Below, one piece after another: positions 52,439-62,140 of a DNA stretch of 64,000 nt. Origin of the DNA: DATGMS01 sp040905145. Lineage in GTDB: Bacteria > Bacteroidota > Bacteroidia > Cytophagales > Cyclobacteriaceae. Position 1 is the first letter of the stretch. Every line of letters begins with the position of its first letter. Both the position numbers and the translations under genes were made by a program. Under the pieces are notes generated by a model, which made no database searches, was not told the origin of the DNA, and worked only from the letters and a program-made list of their open reading frames with translations. The stretch spans positions 19,056 through 83,055 of the forward strand of contig JBBDSC010000201.1 of NCBI GenBank assembly GCA_040905145.1. The letters run 5' to 3'.

Positions 52439-54355
52439 TTACTTCTTCTGCTCGTATACCACTTCCCCTTTTTTGATCACCCGATCGATCCGTATGTTAT
52501 TTTCCGAAAGATGAAATACCACCATATCAGCAGGCTGGCCCTGAAATAGGCCATAGTTTTGCCAGCCAAGAAATTTTCCAGGATTTATTGATCCCATTTC
52601 CCAGGCCTTGCCAAGAGGAACAATATCTTGGTTGATCAGATATTGGATATTTTCCAACAGTGATTTAGTGGCCCCTGCCAAAAGGCCATTCGAGTTTTTC
52701 AATGCCAGTTTTCCTTCCGCATTCAAGACTACTTCATCACCAATATGGGTTTTATATTCACCAGGTTCCATTCCTGAAAAACAGGTCGCATCGCTGACCA
52801 GTAAAACTTTATCTCCTTTTACCTTCATCGCTACTTTTAAGAATGAATCAGGCAGATGAATGCCATCTGCAATAATGCTGATGTGCAGCTCATCTTTGGC
52901 CAATTGTTCCCAAAGCAAATTGGGATGCCTGGGGAGCATCAGGGGGACTCCATTGCCCAAGTGGGTGGAAAGGGTGGCGCCGGCCTGAACACCGGAATGT
53001 ATCTGCTCCCGAGAGGCATTGGTATGGCCAATGGAGATCAGGATTCCTTCTTGACGGCATCTTTCGATAAATTCAGGGGCATTATTCCATTCGGGAGCCA
53101 AGGTGATCAGTCGGATCCTCCTTCCTGAAGCCTGCTGGAAGGTATTGACAAGGTCCCAAGATGGGGCTTTTATATATTGCTTGTCGTGTGCTCCCCGTGC
53201 CCCATCAACGGGGGAAAGAAAGGGCCCCTCTAAGTGGATACCCGCAATGCAGGCATTTACGAGTGGATTTTGAGAACAAGCTTTGTTGATGGTACCAAGG
53301 ATTTCGAGGATATTCTCATCTGAATTGGTAATCAATGTAGGAAAATAACTGGTCACTCCCTGGCCTAGCAGGTAATGCGTGGCATTAACCATTCCTTCTT
53401 CTGTCAGCTCATGATCATTAAAATCAATTCCGTTGATCCCGTTAACCTGTAGATCCACCAAGCCAGGTCCTATATAGGACAAGTTCCTGGTTTCTGGGGT
53501 CATGTCAGATATTTCATCAATGGTCTGCTGTATTTTAAAGGCCTGAGGCTGTTCAGTCAGGCAATTAATGCCTTGAATTTCTATGACTGGGTGAATTTCC
53601 AGATCAACAGGGTAAGCGGCTATATCGACAAACAATTCGCATTGCCCATGGGTCTGTAAAATGGATGCGGGACAACTAGTGGAAACAGGCCCATGCACCG
53701 CATTTTTTACTGCCTCTCTTTTTAATGCCCCAGGGACGATGCAGAATAAATAACCTGCCTTCATCAAAGTAGGTATGGTCAAGGTAAGCGCCTCTTCCGG
53801 GACCTCCTTTATAGAAGGAAAGCAACCGTCATTCACCTGTTGTTGGCGGCAGGCAAGTTCAAGCTCTACTTTTTTAATTATGGCAGGATCATCAAAATCG
53901 GCCACAGGAGGATCATTAAATGCAATATGGCCGTTCTCCCCAATGCCCAGGCAAACTATATCAATCTGTTTTTCCGAAATCAGGGAGGCATACCGCGCAC
54001 ATTCATCTTTTGGATTATTGTTGCCGTCAATCAAATATACCTTCTTGAAATTCACCTGGTCAAAAAGGTTTCTTTTGAGGAAGTTGGCAAACAAGGGATC
54101 AGCCTCCGAAGGAAGACCTACATACTCGTCCATATGAAAGGCCGTAATCTTTTCCCAAGGTATGACAGAGGAACTGCGCAGATAGGCAAAGAACTCGTTT
54201 TGGGATGGAGCAGCCGCAAAAACCATCCTTATCTCCTCTTTTTCAGATAAAAGTTCAAGGATTTTTTTCTCTGCAGCCTTACCTGCAGCTTCTCCCATAG
54301 CGGTGCGGGAGTTAAAAACGTTCAATTTCAATTGAGCTACTATAAAAGATTTCAT
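52439..54355 (-). CDS. nagBA: Fused glucosamine-6-phosphate deaminase and GlcNAc-6-phosphate deacetylase
   Basis: 638 residues. The N-terminal NagB-like half (1-250) has AFHMDEYVGL with Asp76 and GIGENGHIAFNDPP with His143, the active-site loop. The C-terminal NagA-like half (about 265-638) is an amidohydrolase barrel with GLVDLQVNGINGIDFN, IHLEGPFLSP, ISIGHTNAS and THLGNG, the metal-binding and substrate motifs. Together they turn N-acetylglucosamine 6-phosphate into fructose 6-phosphate. It is adjacent to the SSS transporter gene, only 11 bases apart, in the same direction, so uptake and breakdown of an amino sugar are probably coupled. Confidence 0.88.
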   Translation of the reverse strand: MKSFIVAQLKLNVFNSRTAMGEAAGKAAEKKILELLSEKEEIRMVFAAAPSQNEFFAYLRSSSVIPWEKITAFHMDEYVGLPSEADPLFANFLKRNLFDQVNFKKVYLIDGNNNPKDECARYASLISEKQIDIVCLGIGENGHIAFNDPPVADFDDPAIIKKVELELACRQQQVNDGCFPSIKEVPEEALTLTIPTLMKAGYLFCIVPGALKREAVKNAVHGPVSTSCPASILQTHGQCELFVDIAAYPVDLEIHPVIEIQGINCLTEQPQAFKIQQTIDEISDMTPETRNLSYIGPGLVDLQVNGINGIDFNDHELTEEGMVNATHYLLGQGVTSYFPTLITNSDENILEILGTINKACSQNPLVNACIAGIHLEGPFLSPVDGARGAHDKQYIKAPSWDLVNTFQQASGRRIRLITLAPEWNNAPEFIERCRQEGILISIGHTNASREQIHSGVQAGATLSTHLGNGVPLMLPRHPNLLWEQLAKDELHISIIADGIHLPDSFLKVAMKVKGDKVLLVSDATCFSGMEPGEYKTHIGDEVVLNAEGKLALKNSNGLLAGATKSLLENIQYLINQDIVPLGKAWEMGSINPGKFLGWQNYGLFQGQPADMVVFHLSENNIRIDRVIKKGEVVYEQKK

Positions 54356-54366
54356 TCCTCTAATTA

Positions 54367-55830
54367 TTATTCTTTACTTATCGTTTTCAGCATTTTAAGG
54401 ACCTTTTCAGGAACATGATTTGATTGAAGGATTCCCATGGTGATAAAAACAAGGGTGGAAACAAGGACTGGAAGACTGATTTCCAGGGCCAGGGACAGTT
54501 CCACATTCTTGGTGACGATGAAAGTCAGCAATCCTGCAGCAATGGAAGATATGGCCGCAGCCGGCCCGCAAGAACGAAAAACAGGGAGAAGGCCAAAGAG
54601 CATGGGAACCGCAATAGGTCCAACCAAGGCACCAAACCAGGAAATGATCAACCCCAATACCCCTCCAAATTGCTCGTACTGGAAGGCAATGATAATCGTC
54701 AGCATGGTAAATACAAAAGTAGTAATACGGGCAGTGAGCAAGGAGGTCTTTTTATCTTTAAAAGTTTTTGACACTGCCGGAAGGATGTCCCTGGTAATAA
54801 CAGCGGAGATGGTGTTGATATCCGAGGAAGTCATGGACATGGTATTGGCAAACAAAGAAGCTATGACCAGGCCTACCAGGCCCGCCGGCAACAATTGCAT
54901 GGTAAGAATTCCATAGGATTCTGTTGGGTCGGCAATATCCGGCAGTAGGAGAGGGGCAGCCCACATGGGAAAAAACAGGATCAATGGCCAGATCAAATAT
55001 AAAATCCCCGATAGCCTCGCTGCCTTACTTGCCTGCCTTTCATCAGGGGAAGAAATATATCGGGTGGCCAGGTTCAATTGTCCCCCGTTATAGGAGAGAA
55101 AGTTGATGAACAGAAAAGCCAGTGCAAAGCCCACCGTATATGGATCATTAAAGGCTTGGCTGTTTCCTTCCGGCAATTGATCCCACATGGTGAAAATGGA
55201 CTCCAATCCCCCCAGTTGAGAAACCGCAGCAATAAACATGACAGTCCCTCCCACAATTTGCACTATAAATTGGGCAAAGTCCGTCATTACTACCGCCCAT
55301 AGCCCCCCGAAAGTGATATAAAGTAATGAAATTCCCCCCGAGATCAATATTCCCATAGGCAATGAAAGACCGGTAAAGACATTTAACAGGATGGCTATCG
55401 CTGCCCATTTGGCCCCAATATCAAATAATTTTAGGGTGACACTACTCCATGCCATGATTTGTTGGGTGAGCAGGTTATATCTTGTGACCAGGAATTCCAA
55501 TGGGGATTGTATCTGAAACCTCTTTCTTAACCTTACCCAAAAGACAGGGAAAATTTTCGCACTGGCTATTATACTTGTCCCTATGGTTAATGCCCACCAT
55601 ATATAAAGGGAAAATCCGTGGGTATAAGCAAGTCCGGCATAAGCAACAAACACGGCCCCACTATATCCTGAAACATGATGGGATATTCCCGACAGCCACC
55701 AAGGAAGATTTCCTCCAGCCACAAAATAATCTTCAGCATTGATGTTCCTAAAGTAAGACCATATCCCTATAAAAATCATGAGCAAAAAGAAAAGGACAAT
55801 AACGATAAGATCGAACGTACTTATTTCCAT
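54367..55830 (-). CDS. Sodium:solute symporter (SSS family)
   Basis: 487 residues with about 13 hydrophobic helices. Family features: YFVAGGNLPWWLSGISHHVS near 35, GGLWAVVMTDFAQFIVQ near 180, and SLFANTMSMTSSDINTIS near 320, the sodium-site region. It imports a sugar or amino sugar using the sodium gradient; N-acetylglucosamine, sialic acid or a related substrate is inferred from the adjacent NagB-NagA fusion gene. Both genes share the region 55831-56151 as promoter; an operator-like site lies 46 bases upstream of its start. Confidence 0.88.
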   Translation of the reverse strand: MEISTFDLIVIVLFFLLMIFIGIWSYFRNINAEDYFVAGGNLPWWLSGISHHVSGYSGAVFVAYAGLAYTHGFSLYIWWALTIGTSIIASAKIFPVFWVRLRKRFQIQSPLEFLVTRYNLLTQQIMAWSSVTLKLFDIGAKWAAIAILLNVFTGLSLPMGILISGGISLLYITFGGLWAVVMTDFAQFIVQIVGGTVMFIAAVSQLGGLESIFTMWDQLPEGNSQAFNDPYTVGFALAFLFINFLSYNGGQLNLATRYISSPDERQASKAARLSGILYLIWPLILFFPMWAAPLLLPDIADPTESYGILTMQLLPAGLVGLVIASLFANTMSMTSSDINTISAVITRDILPAVSKTFKDKKTSLLTARITTFVFTMLTIIIAFQYEQFGGVLGLIISWFGALVGPIAVPMLFGLLPVFRSCGPAAAISSIAAGLLTFIVTKNVELSLALEISLPVLVSTLVFITMGILQSNHVPEKVLKMLKTISKE

Positions 55831-55875
55831 TAAAATTTAAATTAATTGGTTTAAAAAGGGGAATATCCTAATAAC

Positions 55876-55892
55876 GGTAACGTAACCGAAAG
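55876..55892 (+). promoter_or_regulatory. Operator-like palindrome, copy 2
   Basis: GGTAACGTAACCGAAAG, with CGGTAACGTAACCG symmetric in 6 of 7 positions per arm. It matches the site at 27846-27862 in 15 of 17 positions, in the same orientation including the CCGAAAG tail. It lies 46 bases before the SSS transporter start and 260 bases before the oxidoreductase start. A LacI-type regulator is a reasonable candidate. Confidence 0.55.
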
Positions 55893-55921
55893 TAAAGTAA
55901 AATTCTTTGAAATAAAAATAT

Positions 55922-55980
55922 TTGATTATTAAATAAAATATAATAATTAGTTTTTTGTTTGTTTCTGGTTGCGGATTTTT
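55922..55980 (+). promoter_or_regulatory. Copy of the susC upstream promoter segment
   Basis: TTGATTATTAAATAAAATAT and the following bases match TTGATAAGTAAATAAAATAT at 58806, and GTTTCTGGT recurs at 55961 and 58842, followed in both by a C/T-rich stretch with CTTTCTTG / CCTTCTTG. The two segments therefore share both sequence and spacing for about 60 bases. It probably contains the promoter used for the downstream oxidoreductase. Confidence 0.6.
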
Positions 55981-56058
55981 CTTTCTTGAGGTTATAAGGG
56001 TATAATTTTCAATTAATGACCATTAGTCCTCAAATTAATAAATAGATTCATCAAAAGC

Positions 56059-56106
56059 ATGAAAAAATCACTTTACAAACCCATGAGGATTACAAGAAAT
56101 AATTGA
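56059..56106 (+). pseudogene. Relic of a SusC gene start (16-codon minicistron)
   Basis: The ATG at 56059 opens MKKSLYKPMRITRNN and then TGA. The intact susC starts MKKSLYQLLIRITKY; the first 20 bases of the two genes are almost identical. It lies behind a copy of the susC promoter segment and 46 bases before the oxidoreductase gene. It is either a remnant of a lost SusC gene or a functional leader peptide. Confidence 0.6.
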
Positions 56107-56151
56107 TGTGCCAGAGCCTTTTAATCATTATATAACCACAACATAGCAATC

Positions 56152-57516
56152 ATGAATGAATCAAATAGTTCAAGAAGGGTATTTATCAAACAATCAGCTT
56201 TATCCACTGCGGGAATAACAATTGGGGCCATGGGTTTTTCTGCCAACAGCTATGGCCGGATTCTGGGAGCTAACGACAGGGTCAATGTCGGGATAGTAGG
56301 TTTTTCAAACAGGTGCAGGGGTTCTTTAATCCCTGCCATGTTGGGTCATGCCAAAGAGCTTAACTTTGAATTTACAGCAGTTTCTGATATCTGGAACAGG
56401 AGAAGGGATGAAGCGGTAGCCTATGTAAAAGAGAAGTCGGGAAAGACCATCCAAACAGCCAGAAACAACGAAGAACTTTATGACAGAAAAGATGTGGATG
56501 CCGTAATCATCAGTACGGCAGATTTTCAGCATGCGCTGCATTGTAAAGAAGCCGTGGAAGCAGGAAGGGATGCTTATGTGGAGAAGCCGTTTGCCGAAAC
56601 GATGGAAGATAACCGGGCTGCCCGGGAAGCTGTAGAAAAAACGGGTAAAATTGTACAGATAGGATCACAAAGAAGAAGTGGTGGTAATTATCATGCTGCC
56701 AACGATTTTATACGGGCAGGGAAATTCGGTGATATTGTAGCCGTGGAAATGTCCTGGAATGTCAACCAGCCCGGAAGATGGAGACGGCCCGAGCTCACCA
56801 GCGAAATAAGGAAAGAAGATACTGATTGGGAACGGTATTTGATGAACCGTCCAAAAGAAGCATGGGATCCGAGGAAATATTTGGAATTCAGGCTTTTCTG
56901 GCCCTATTCTTCCGGTATTCCAGGTCAGTGGATGGCACACCAGATTGATACGGTGCATTGGTTTACAGGATTGAACCATCCGAGAAGTGTTGCGGCCAAT
57001 GGCGGCATATACCTGTGGCAGGATGGCAGGGAAAATTTTGATACCATGACAGCCGTAATGGATTATGGTCCTGCGGATGATAAATCCAAAGGTTTTCAGG
57101 TAATTTATTCTTCCAGATTTACCAATTCTGCAGGGGGCGTAAAAGAAATTTATTACTCTAACGGTGGCGAATTAAATCTTGACACCAATAAGATAACTCC
57201 TAATGGTGGTCTCAGTGAAAATCATGCTTCTGCCATGGGAATGGAGGCCAATTTACTGAAAGAAGCTACACTGGCCGAGCAGGTAAAAATTGAAACAGGC
57301 GCCGATACGGGTACAGATAATTTAACCTCTTCCCACATGAGAAACTGGATGGAATGTGTGAGGGACAGAAAAAAACCGAATGCAGATGTCCTTGCCGGAT
57401 ACAATCACTCCATCGCCAATATCATGACAACGGCAGCATTAAGAACGGGAAAATTCGTCACCTTCGATGAAGGCAGGCAAGAAGTATTGGCCGGAAACGA
57501 TGTGTTTAAATATTAA
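56152..57516 (+). CDS. Gfo/Idh/MocA-family oxidoreductase with RR-type export signal (second copy)
   Basis: 454 residues. The leader SSRRVFIKQSALSTAGITIG carries a twin-arginine motif. The Rossmann domain has VNVGIVGFSNRCRG near 44, DVDAVIISTADFQHALHCKE near 113 and DAYVEKPFAETMEDN near 138 with the catalytic EKP Lys. The C-terminal substrate domain includes WNVNQPGRWRRPEL, SGIPGQWMAHQIDTVHWFTG and the SHMRNWMECVRDRKKPNADV ending typical of the larger Bacteroidota members. The second gene after it, 20 bases on, is the PmoA-like lipoprotein, so the pair is probably an operon. Confidence 0.92.
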   Translation: MNESNSSRRVFIKQSALSTAGITIGAMGFSANSYGRILGANDRVNVGIVGFSNRCRGSLIPAMLGHAKELNFEFTAVSDIWNRRRDEAVAYVKEKSGKTIQTARNNEELYDRKDVDAVIISTADFQHALHCKEAVEAGRDAYVEKPFAETMEDNRAAREAVEKTGKIVQIGSQRRSGGNYHAANDFIRAGKFGDIVAVEMSWNVNQPGRWRRPELTSEIRKEDTDWERYLMNRPKEAWDPRKYLEFRLFWPYSSGIPGQWMAHQIDTVHWFTGLNHPRSVAANGGIYLWQDGRENFDTMTAVMDYGPADDKSKGFQVIYSSRFTNSAGGVKEIYYSNGGELNLDTNKITPNGGLSENHASAMGMEANLLKEATLAEQVKIETGADTGTDNLTSSHMRNWMECVRDRKKPNADVLAGYNHSIANIMTTAALRTGKFVTFDEGRQEVLAGNDVFKY

Positions 57517-57536
57517 CAACAAAATAAAAGATAAAG

Positions 57537-58628
57537 ATGATGTATAGAAAATCCTATTTTAAATGTTTTGGTACTTTATTGTTGATCTCCTTATTGGCTG
57601 CTTGCAATGGTGAACAGAAAATTGAGAATGACGATGCTGAGGCTGAGGCTGATTCTGATAAAAATATAGAATTGGTAAGGAATGAGGGTGAAAAAAGGGT
57701 AGATGTATTGATCAACGGTGAGCTTTTTACTTCCTATATCTATCCCGAAACCATTAAAAAACCTGTCTTATATCCTATTATTACCGCAGAAGGCACCAAT
57801 ATTACCCGTGGTTTTCCGATGGAACCCCGTGAGGGAGAAAGGGTAGATCACCCACACCATGTAGGGCTTTGGTTTAATTACGGAGATGTAAACGGGCTGG
57901 ATTTCTGGAATAATTCTGATGCCATACCTGAGGAGAAGAAAAGTGGATTTGGTACCATCATTCATAAGGAAATCAATGACATCAGTAGTGGTGATGATGA
58001 AGGAAGATTGGAAGTCACGATGGAATGGATTGGTCCTGAAGGTGAGGTGCTGCTCGAAGAGAACACTACTTTTGTCTTTAGAGGCACAGATGATAAAAGG
58101 TCGATAGACAGGATTACCAAATTAACAGCTCTGGATGAAGATATTTCCATGAAAGACAATAAAGAAGGAGTGTTAGGTCTCCGTATGGCGCGTGAACTGG
58201 AGCTTCCTTCCGATCAACCGGGAATATTTACTGATGCAAGCGGTAAAGCTACTGAAGTACCTGCCCTGAACAATGAAGGGGTTACGGGTATGTACAGAAG
58301 CAGTGAGGGCATTGAAGGCGACGAGGTATGGGGCACAAGAGGAAAATGGATGAATTTATCAGGTCAAATAAATGATGAAAACATCTCTGTGGCTATCCTG
58401 GATCATCCGGATAATGTAGGCTACCCCACGTATTGGCATGCCAGAGGATATGGATTATATGCAGCCAATCCGTTAGGCCAGAAAGAGATGAGTGGTGGCA
58501 AAGAAGAACTCAATTTCAACCTTCCTGCGGGAGAATCCGTGACTTTTAAACATCGCATCATTATATATTCCGGTGAAGAATTAGCTGATGAGCAGGTAAA
58601 TAATGATTGGGATGAATTTTCGAATTAA
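57537..58628 (+). CDS. PmoA-family (DUF6807) lipoprotein
   Basis: 363 residues. The lipoprotein signal ends in SLLAAC with Cys23. The PmoA-like beta-sandwich follows: EKRVDVLINGELFTSYIYPE near 52, LYPIITAEGTNITRGFPM near 79, DHPHHVGLWFNYGDVNG near 104 (conserved HPHH), and LDHPDNVGYPTYWHARGYGL near 285. The family is frequently found next to Gfo/Idh oxidoreductases in sugar loci; its chemistry is not firmly known. Here the order Gfo/Idh then PmoA is repeated, and the SusCD pair lies downstream. Confidence 0.88.
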   Translation: MMYRKSYFKCFGTLLLISLLAACNGEQKIENDDAEAEADSDKNIELVRNEGEKRVDVLINGELFTSYIYPETIKKPVLYPIITAEGTNITRGFPMEPREGERVDHPHHVGLWFNYGDVNGLDFWNNSDAIPEEKKSGFGTIIHKEINDISSGDDEGRLEVTMEWIGPEGEVLLEENTTFVFRGTDDKRSIDRITKLTALDEDISMKDNKEGVLGLRMARELELPSDQPGIFTDASGKATEVPALNNEGVTGMYRSSEGIEGDEVWGTRGKWMNLSGQINDENISVAILDHPDNVGYPTYWHARGYGLYAANPLGQKEMSGGKEELNFNLPAGESVTFKHRIIIYSGEELADEQVNNDWDEFSN

Positions 58629-59026
58629 ATAAGGCATAATTAACCCCCAACATAGAAGATCTTATTGTGGCCGCCGTACATGATCTGCTGCCAAAATCAT
58701 TTAAAGGAGGGAATTAAAATTGTAGAACAATTCACCGATTTGTTCTACTGCTGTTACCATTTTTTATTAGTAAATTACTTTCTTGAATGAATAGAAGCAA
58801 AACCTTTTGATAAGTAAATAAAATATAATAATTTATTGTCTGTTTCTGGTGGCGTACTTTTCCTTCTTGGAAAGGTGAAGCAGAAAAAATCATGAATTAG
58901 AGGCCGAAGAGAAGGCAAGTGAATTTTTCTCGGCCTCAATTAGAAAATCCTACTCTTTAGCTACGGCTCCCAACCTGCTAAGGGATCAGATTTAGCTAAA
59001 CTATGTTTAACTCCAATCCCACAAAT
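58629..59026 (+). promoter_or_regulatory. Promoter and long leader of the susCD operon
   Basis: 398 bases without a gene. An AT-rich segment at 58806-58860 is repeated before the second oxidoreductase gene. A hairpin GAGGCCGA...TCGGCCTC with arms 58900-58907 and 58930-58937 could fold in the leader RNA. The rest of the leader is unremarkable. Long leaders are common before susC genes and allow RNA-level control, but no known riboswitch was recognised. Confidence 0.5.
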
Positions 59027-62000
59027 ATGAAAAAATCACTTTACCAACTACTCATTAGAATAACAAAGTATTCATGTGTGGGTATTGTAGGCCAGTTACT
59101 ACTGGTTGGGCTGTGCCTTGCACAGGATGTTGATGGGCAGAAAGCCGCCATAAATGTTTCCGGTGCAGTAACCTCATCATCTGATCGGGAGGGCATACCC
59201 GGGGTGAATATTCTGGTAAAGGGCACCATTACAGGTACAGTCACCGATGTAGAAGGTAATTATGCTATTGCTGTTCCTGATGAAACTGATACCCTGGTAT
59301 TTTCATCCATTGGTTATATTACACAGGAAGAGCCAGTAAATGGCAGGTCTGCAATTAATATTGTAATGGAGGAGGATGTACAAAGTTTGGATGAAGTGGT
59401 GGTCGTGGGGTATGGTGAACAAAAAAGAGTAAATCTTACAGGGTCTGTTTCTACCCTCTCCAGCGAGGAGTTAACAAGAGTACCGGTGACCAATACTACC
59501 ACAGCATTGGCGGGAAAACTCCCGGGATTGATTGCGGTTCAGCCCAGTGGGGAACCTGGGCGCGACAATGCCAATCTTTCCATCCGTGGGAAACCCGATT
59601 GTCGTGGTGGATGGCATTGTAGGGAGGGATTTTGCCCGTCTGAACCCCAATGAGATTGAAAGCATTACGATTTTAAAAGATGCGGCATCCACTGCAGTTT
59701 ATGGAGTAAGCGGTGGTAACGGGGTGATTCTAGTTACTACCAAAAAGGGGACCTTGGGTAAACCGCAGTTCAGCTATACGATGGATTATGGGGTACAGAC
59801 AGTCACCAAATATCCCAGGTTTGTTAATTCAGCTGAATATGCGGAATTAAAAAATGAAGCTTCCATCAACTTGGGAGGCGGTTTGATCTATTCCCAAGAG
59901 GAAATTGAAAAATATCGTGAAGGCACAGATCCGAATTATCCCGATTTTGATTATTATGATTATTTCGTCCGGGATTATGCGCCTCAAAGGCAGCAGAATA
60001 TATCTGTAAGAGGTGGTAGTGAAAACATCCAGTACTTTTTTCTGTTGGGAGAATCAGAGCAGGAATCGATGTGGGAAGGGGATAACCAGGATTATTCAAA
60101 ATATAATTTCAGATCAAATGTAGATGCAAAGATTAATGATAATCTGGACATTTCAGTAGTGTTTGGGGCAAGAAAGGAAAACCGGAACAGTCTCATTCAG
60201 AACTCCTATTTAATGGCTTCCTGGCTGCAATATTCCTGGCCTATTTTCAGACCCAAAACACCTGATGGCCATATTGCGTCCACCAATTATGGATTAACTG
60301 CTTACTTGGACAAGGATTTAGCTGGATATATTCAGGACAGAAGCCATGTTTTTCAAGGGAATTTATCAGTTAACTATAAAATACCCTTTATTGAAGGGTT
60401 AAGTGCCAGGGTAACCGCAGCCCAGGATTTGTCTTTCCGGGAAGAAAAACAATGGTTAAAGCAATACCTGACGTATAACTGGAATGAAGCTACGCAATCA
60501 TCGGAACCAGTGGGGTCCCGGGGGAGTAACAGCTTAAGGTTGTCTGACTGGAAAGAATCTTCCACACGTATCCAGGCATCCCTCAACTATACCAGGAGCT
60601 TTTTGGATAAACATAATGTAAGCGCCCTCTTACTATATGAAGAATTTGAAGGTGTCGGCACTAATTTTTGGGCAAGCAGGATTGGGTATGTGGTGCCAAT
60701 AGACCAGATTTTTGCCGGGCCAGATTCAAACAAAGACAATGATGGAAGTGCATTTGATAATGGAAGGCAAAGTTTGGTGGGACGTGTGAATTATGATTTT
60801 TTAGGCAAATATCTTTTTGAATATAGTTTTCGTTATGATGGATCGGCAAAATTCCCAGTAGACAAACGTTGGGGGTTTTTCTCAGGGATTTCTGCTGGAT
60901 GGAGGATTTCAGAAGAAAGTTTTATACAGGATAATTTTACTGGAATAGATAACTTAAAATTGCGTGCCTCATGGGGGCAGTCGGGTAATGACGACACAGG
61001 GAATTTCCAGTTTCTTACCGGCTATACTTACCCATCGACCAGTTATATTTTAGGCAATAACATTGTCACAAATGGAATGGTAGATACAGGGGTTCCAAAT
61101 CCCAATATCACCTGGGAGGAAAGTGAAATGATGAATCTCGGCGTGGACCTGAGCTTGTGGAAAAGGTTAATTGAACTGGAAGCTGATGTTTTTTACCGCC
61201 AAAGAGGGGGCTTGTTAACGCAAAGAAACCTGCAGTTACCAAGCACTTTTGGAGCAGCATTGCCTTTTGAAAATTTAAATTCGGATAATACAAAGGGCTT
61301 CGAATTAATACTAAGGCATAATAATCATATAGGGGAGTTAAACTACCGTATTTCGCCTAATGTTTCTTTTACAAGATCGAAATGGGATCATGTTGAGCAA
61401 CGGGAATTTACTTCTCAGGATGATAACTGGAGAAACAATAACCAGAACCGGTGGAAAAACATCTATTGGGGGCTGAAAGCAGTGGGTCAGTTTCAATCAG
61501 AAGAGGACATTAAATCCTCGCCCATTCAGGATCAACAGGCTAATTCCACCTTAAGACCTGGCGATATTAAATATGATGATTTCAACAATGATGGAGCTAT
61601 TGATAATGCAGACCGACAGGTTATCGGAAGGGGGCAGAGCCCTGAAATATTTTACGGAATGGGAATGGATCTGACCTGGAGAAATTTTTCTTTAAACATG
61701 ACCTGGCAAGGCGCCGCTAATTATAATGTGGAACAACAACATTTTTTGATCCAGCCTTTTGCCAATGGCATGAATGCCTATGCCTATTTTATGGACAGGT
61801 GGCGCAGGGAGGATATGACAGATCCGAATTCCACATGGATTCCTGGAAAATACCCAAGTACTATCAACGATGGAGCCCCTAACAATAAAATGTTTTCGTC
61901 TTTTTGGTTGAAAGAGGCTACTTATCTTAGGTTAAAATTCTTTAGTATCAGTTATAGTATCAATGCTTTACAAAAATTTGGCATCCAGCAATCCAGCATT

Positions 62001-62129
62001 TCCTTAAGTGGACAAAATTTATTGACTTTTTCTAACCTTGGACCCATTGATCCGGAAAGTCCAAGTGGCAGATTGTCCTATTACCCTCAGCAGAAAACTT
62101 ATAATTTGGGAATTAACATTGTATTTTAA
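59027..62129 (+). pseudogene. SusC/RagA TonB-linked outer-membrane transporter, interrupted in the plug domain
   Basis: Two overlapping frames together give a complete SusC of about 1030 residues. The first (from ATG 59027 to about 59590) has signal, carboxypeptidase-regulatory-like domain (VSGAVTSSSDREGIPGVNI onwards), TonB box region (SLDEVVVVGYGEQKR) and LSIRG. The other frame starts with NPIVVVDGIVGRDFARL and runs through the barrel to NLGINIVF. SusC normally reads SIRG-x6-NPLVVVDG; here about five residues are missing and the frame changes. As it stands it would not make a functional barrel. The matching SusD is intact. Confidence 0.82.
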
Positions 62130-62140
62130 TAGAAATTACT

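Larger units (their letters stand above)
55831..56151. other. Divergent regulatory region between the transporter and a Gfo/Idh gene
   Basis: 321 bases with no full gene. It holds the operator-like site at 55876-55892, an AT-rich promoter-like segment from 55922 that is nearly identical to one before susC, and a short relic of the susC start at 56059-56106. The transporter on the minus strand and the oxidoreductase on the plus strand both begin here. Confidence 0.6.

Noticed and set aside
52439..54355. Frameshift or missed stop joining nagB and nagA
   Set aside because: The frame is continuous with a normal linker, and such fusions are plausible in this phylum, so it is listed as a fusion.
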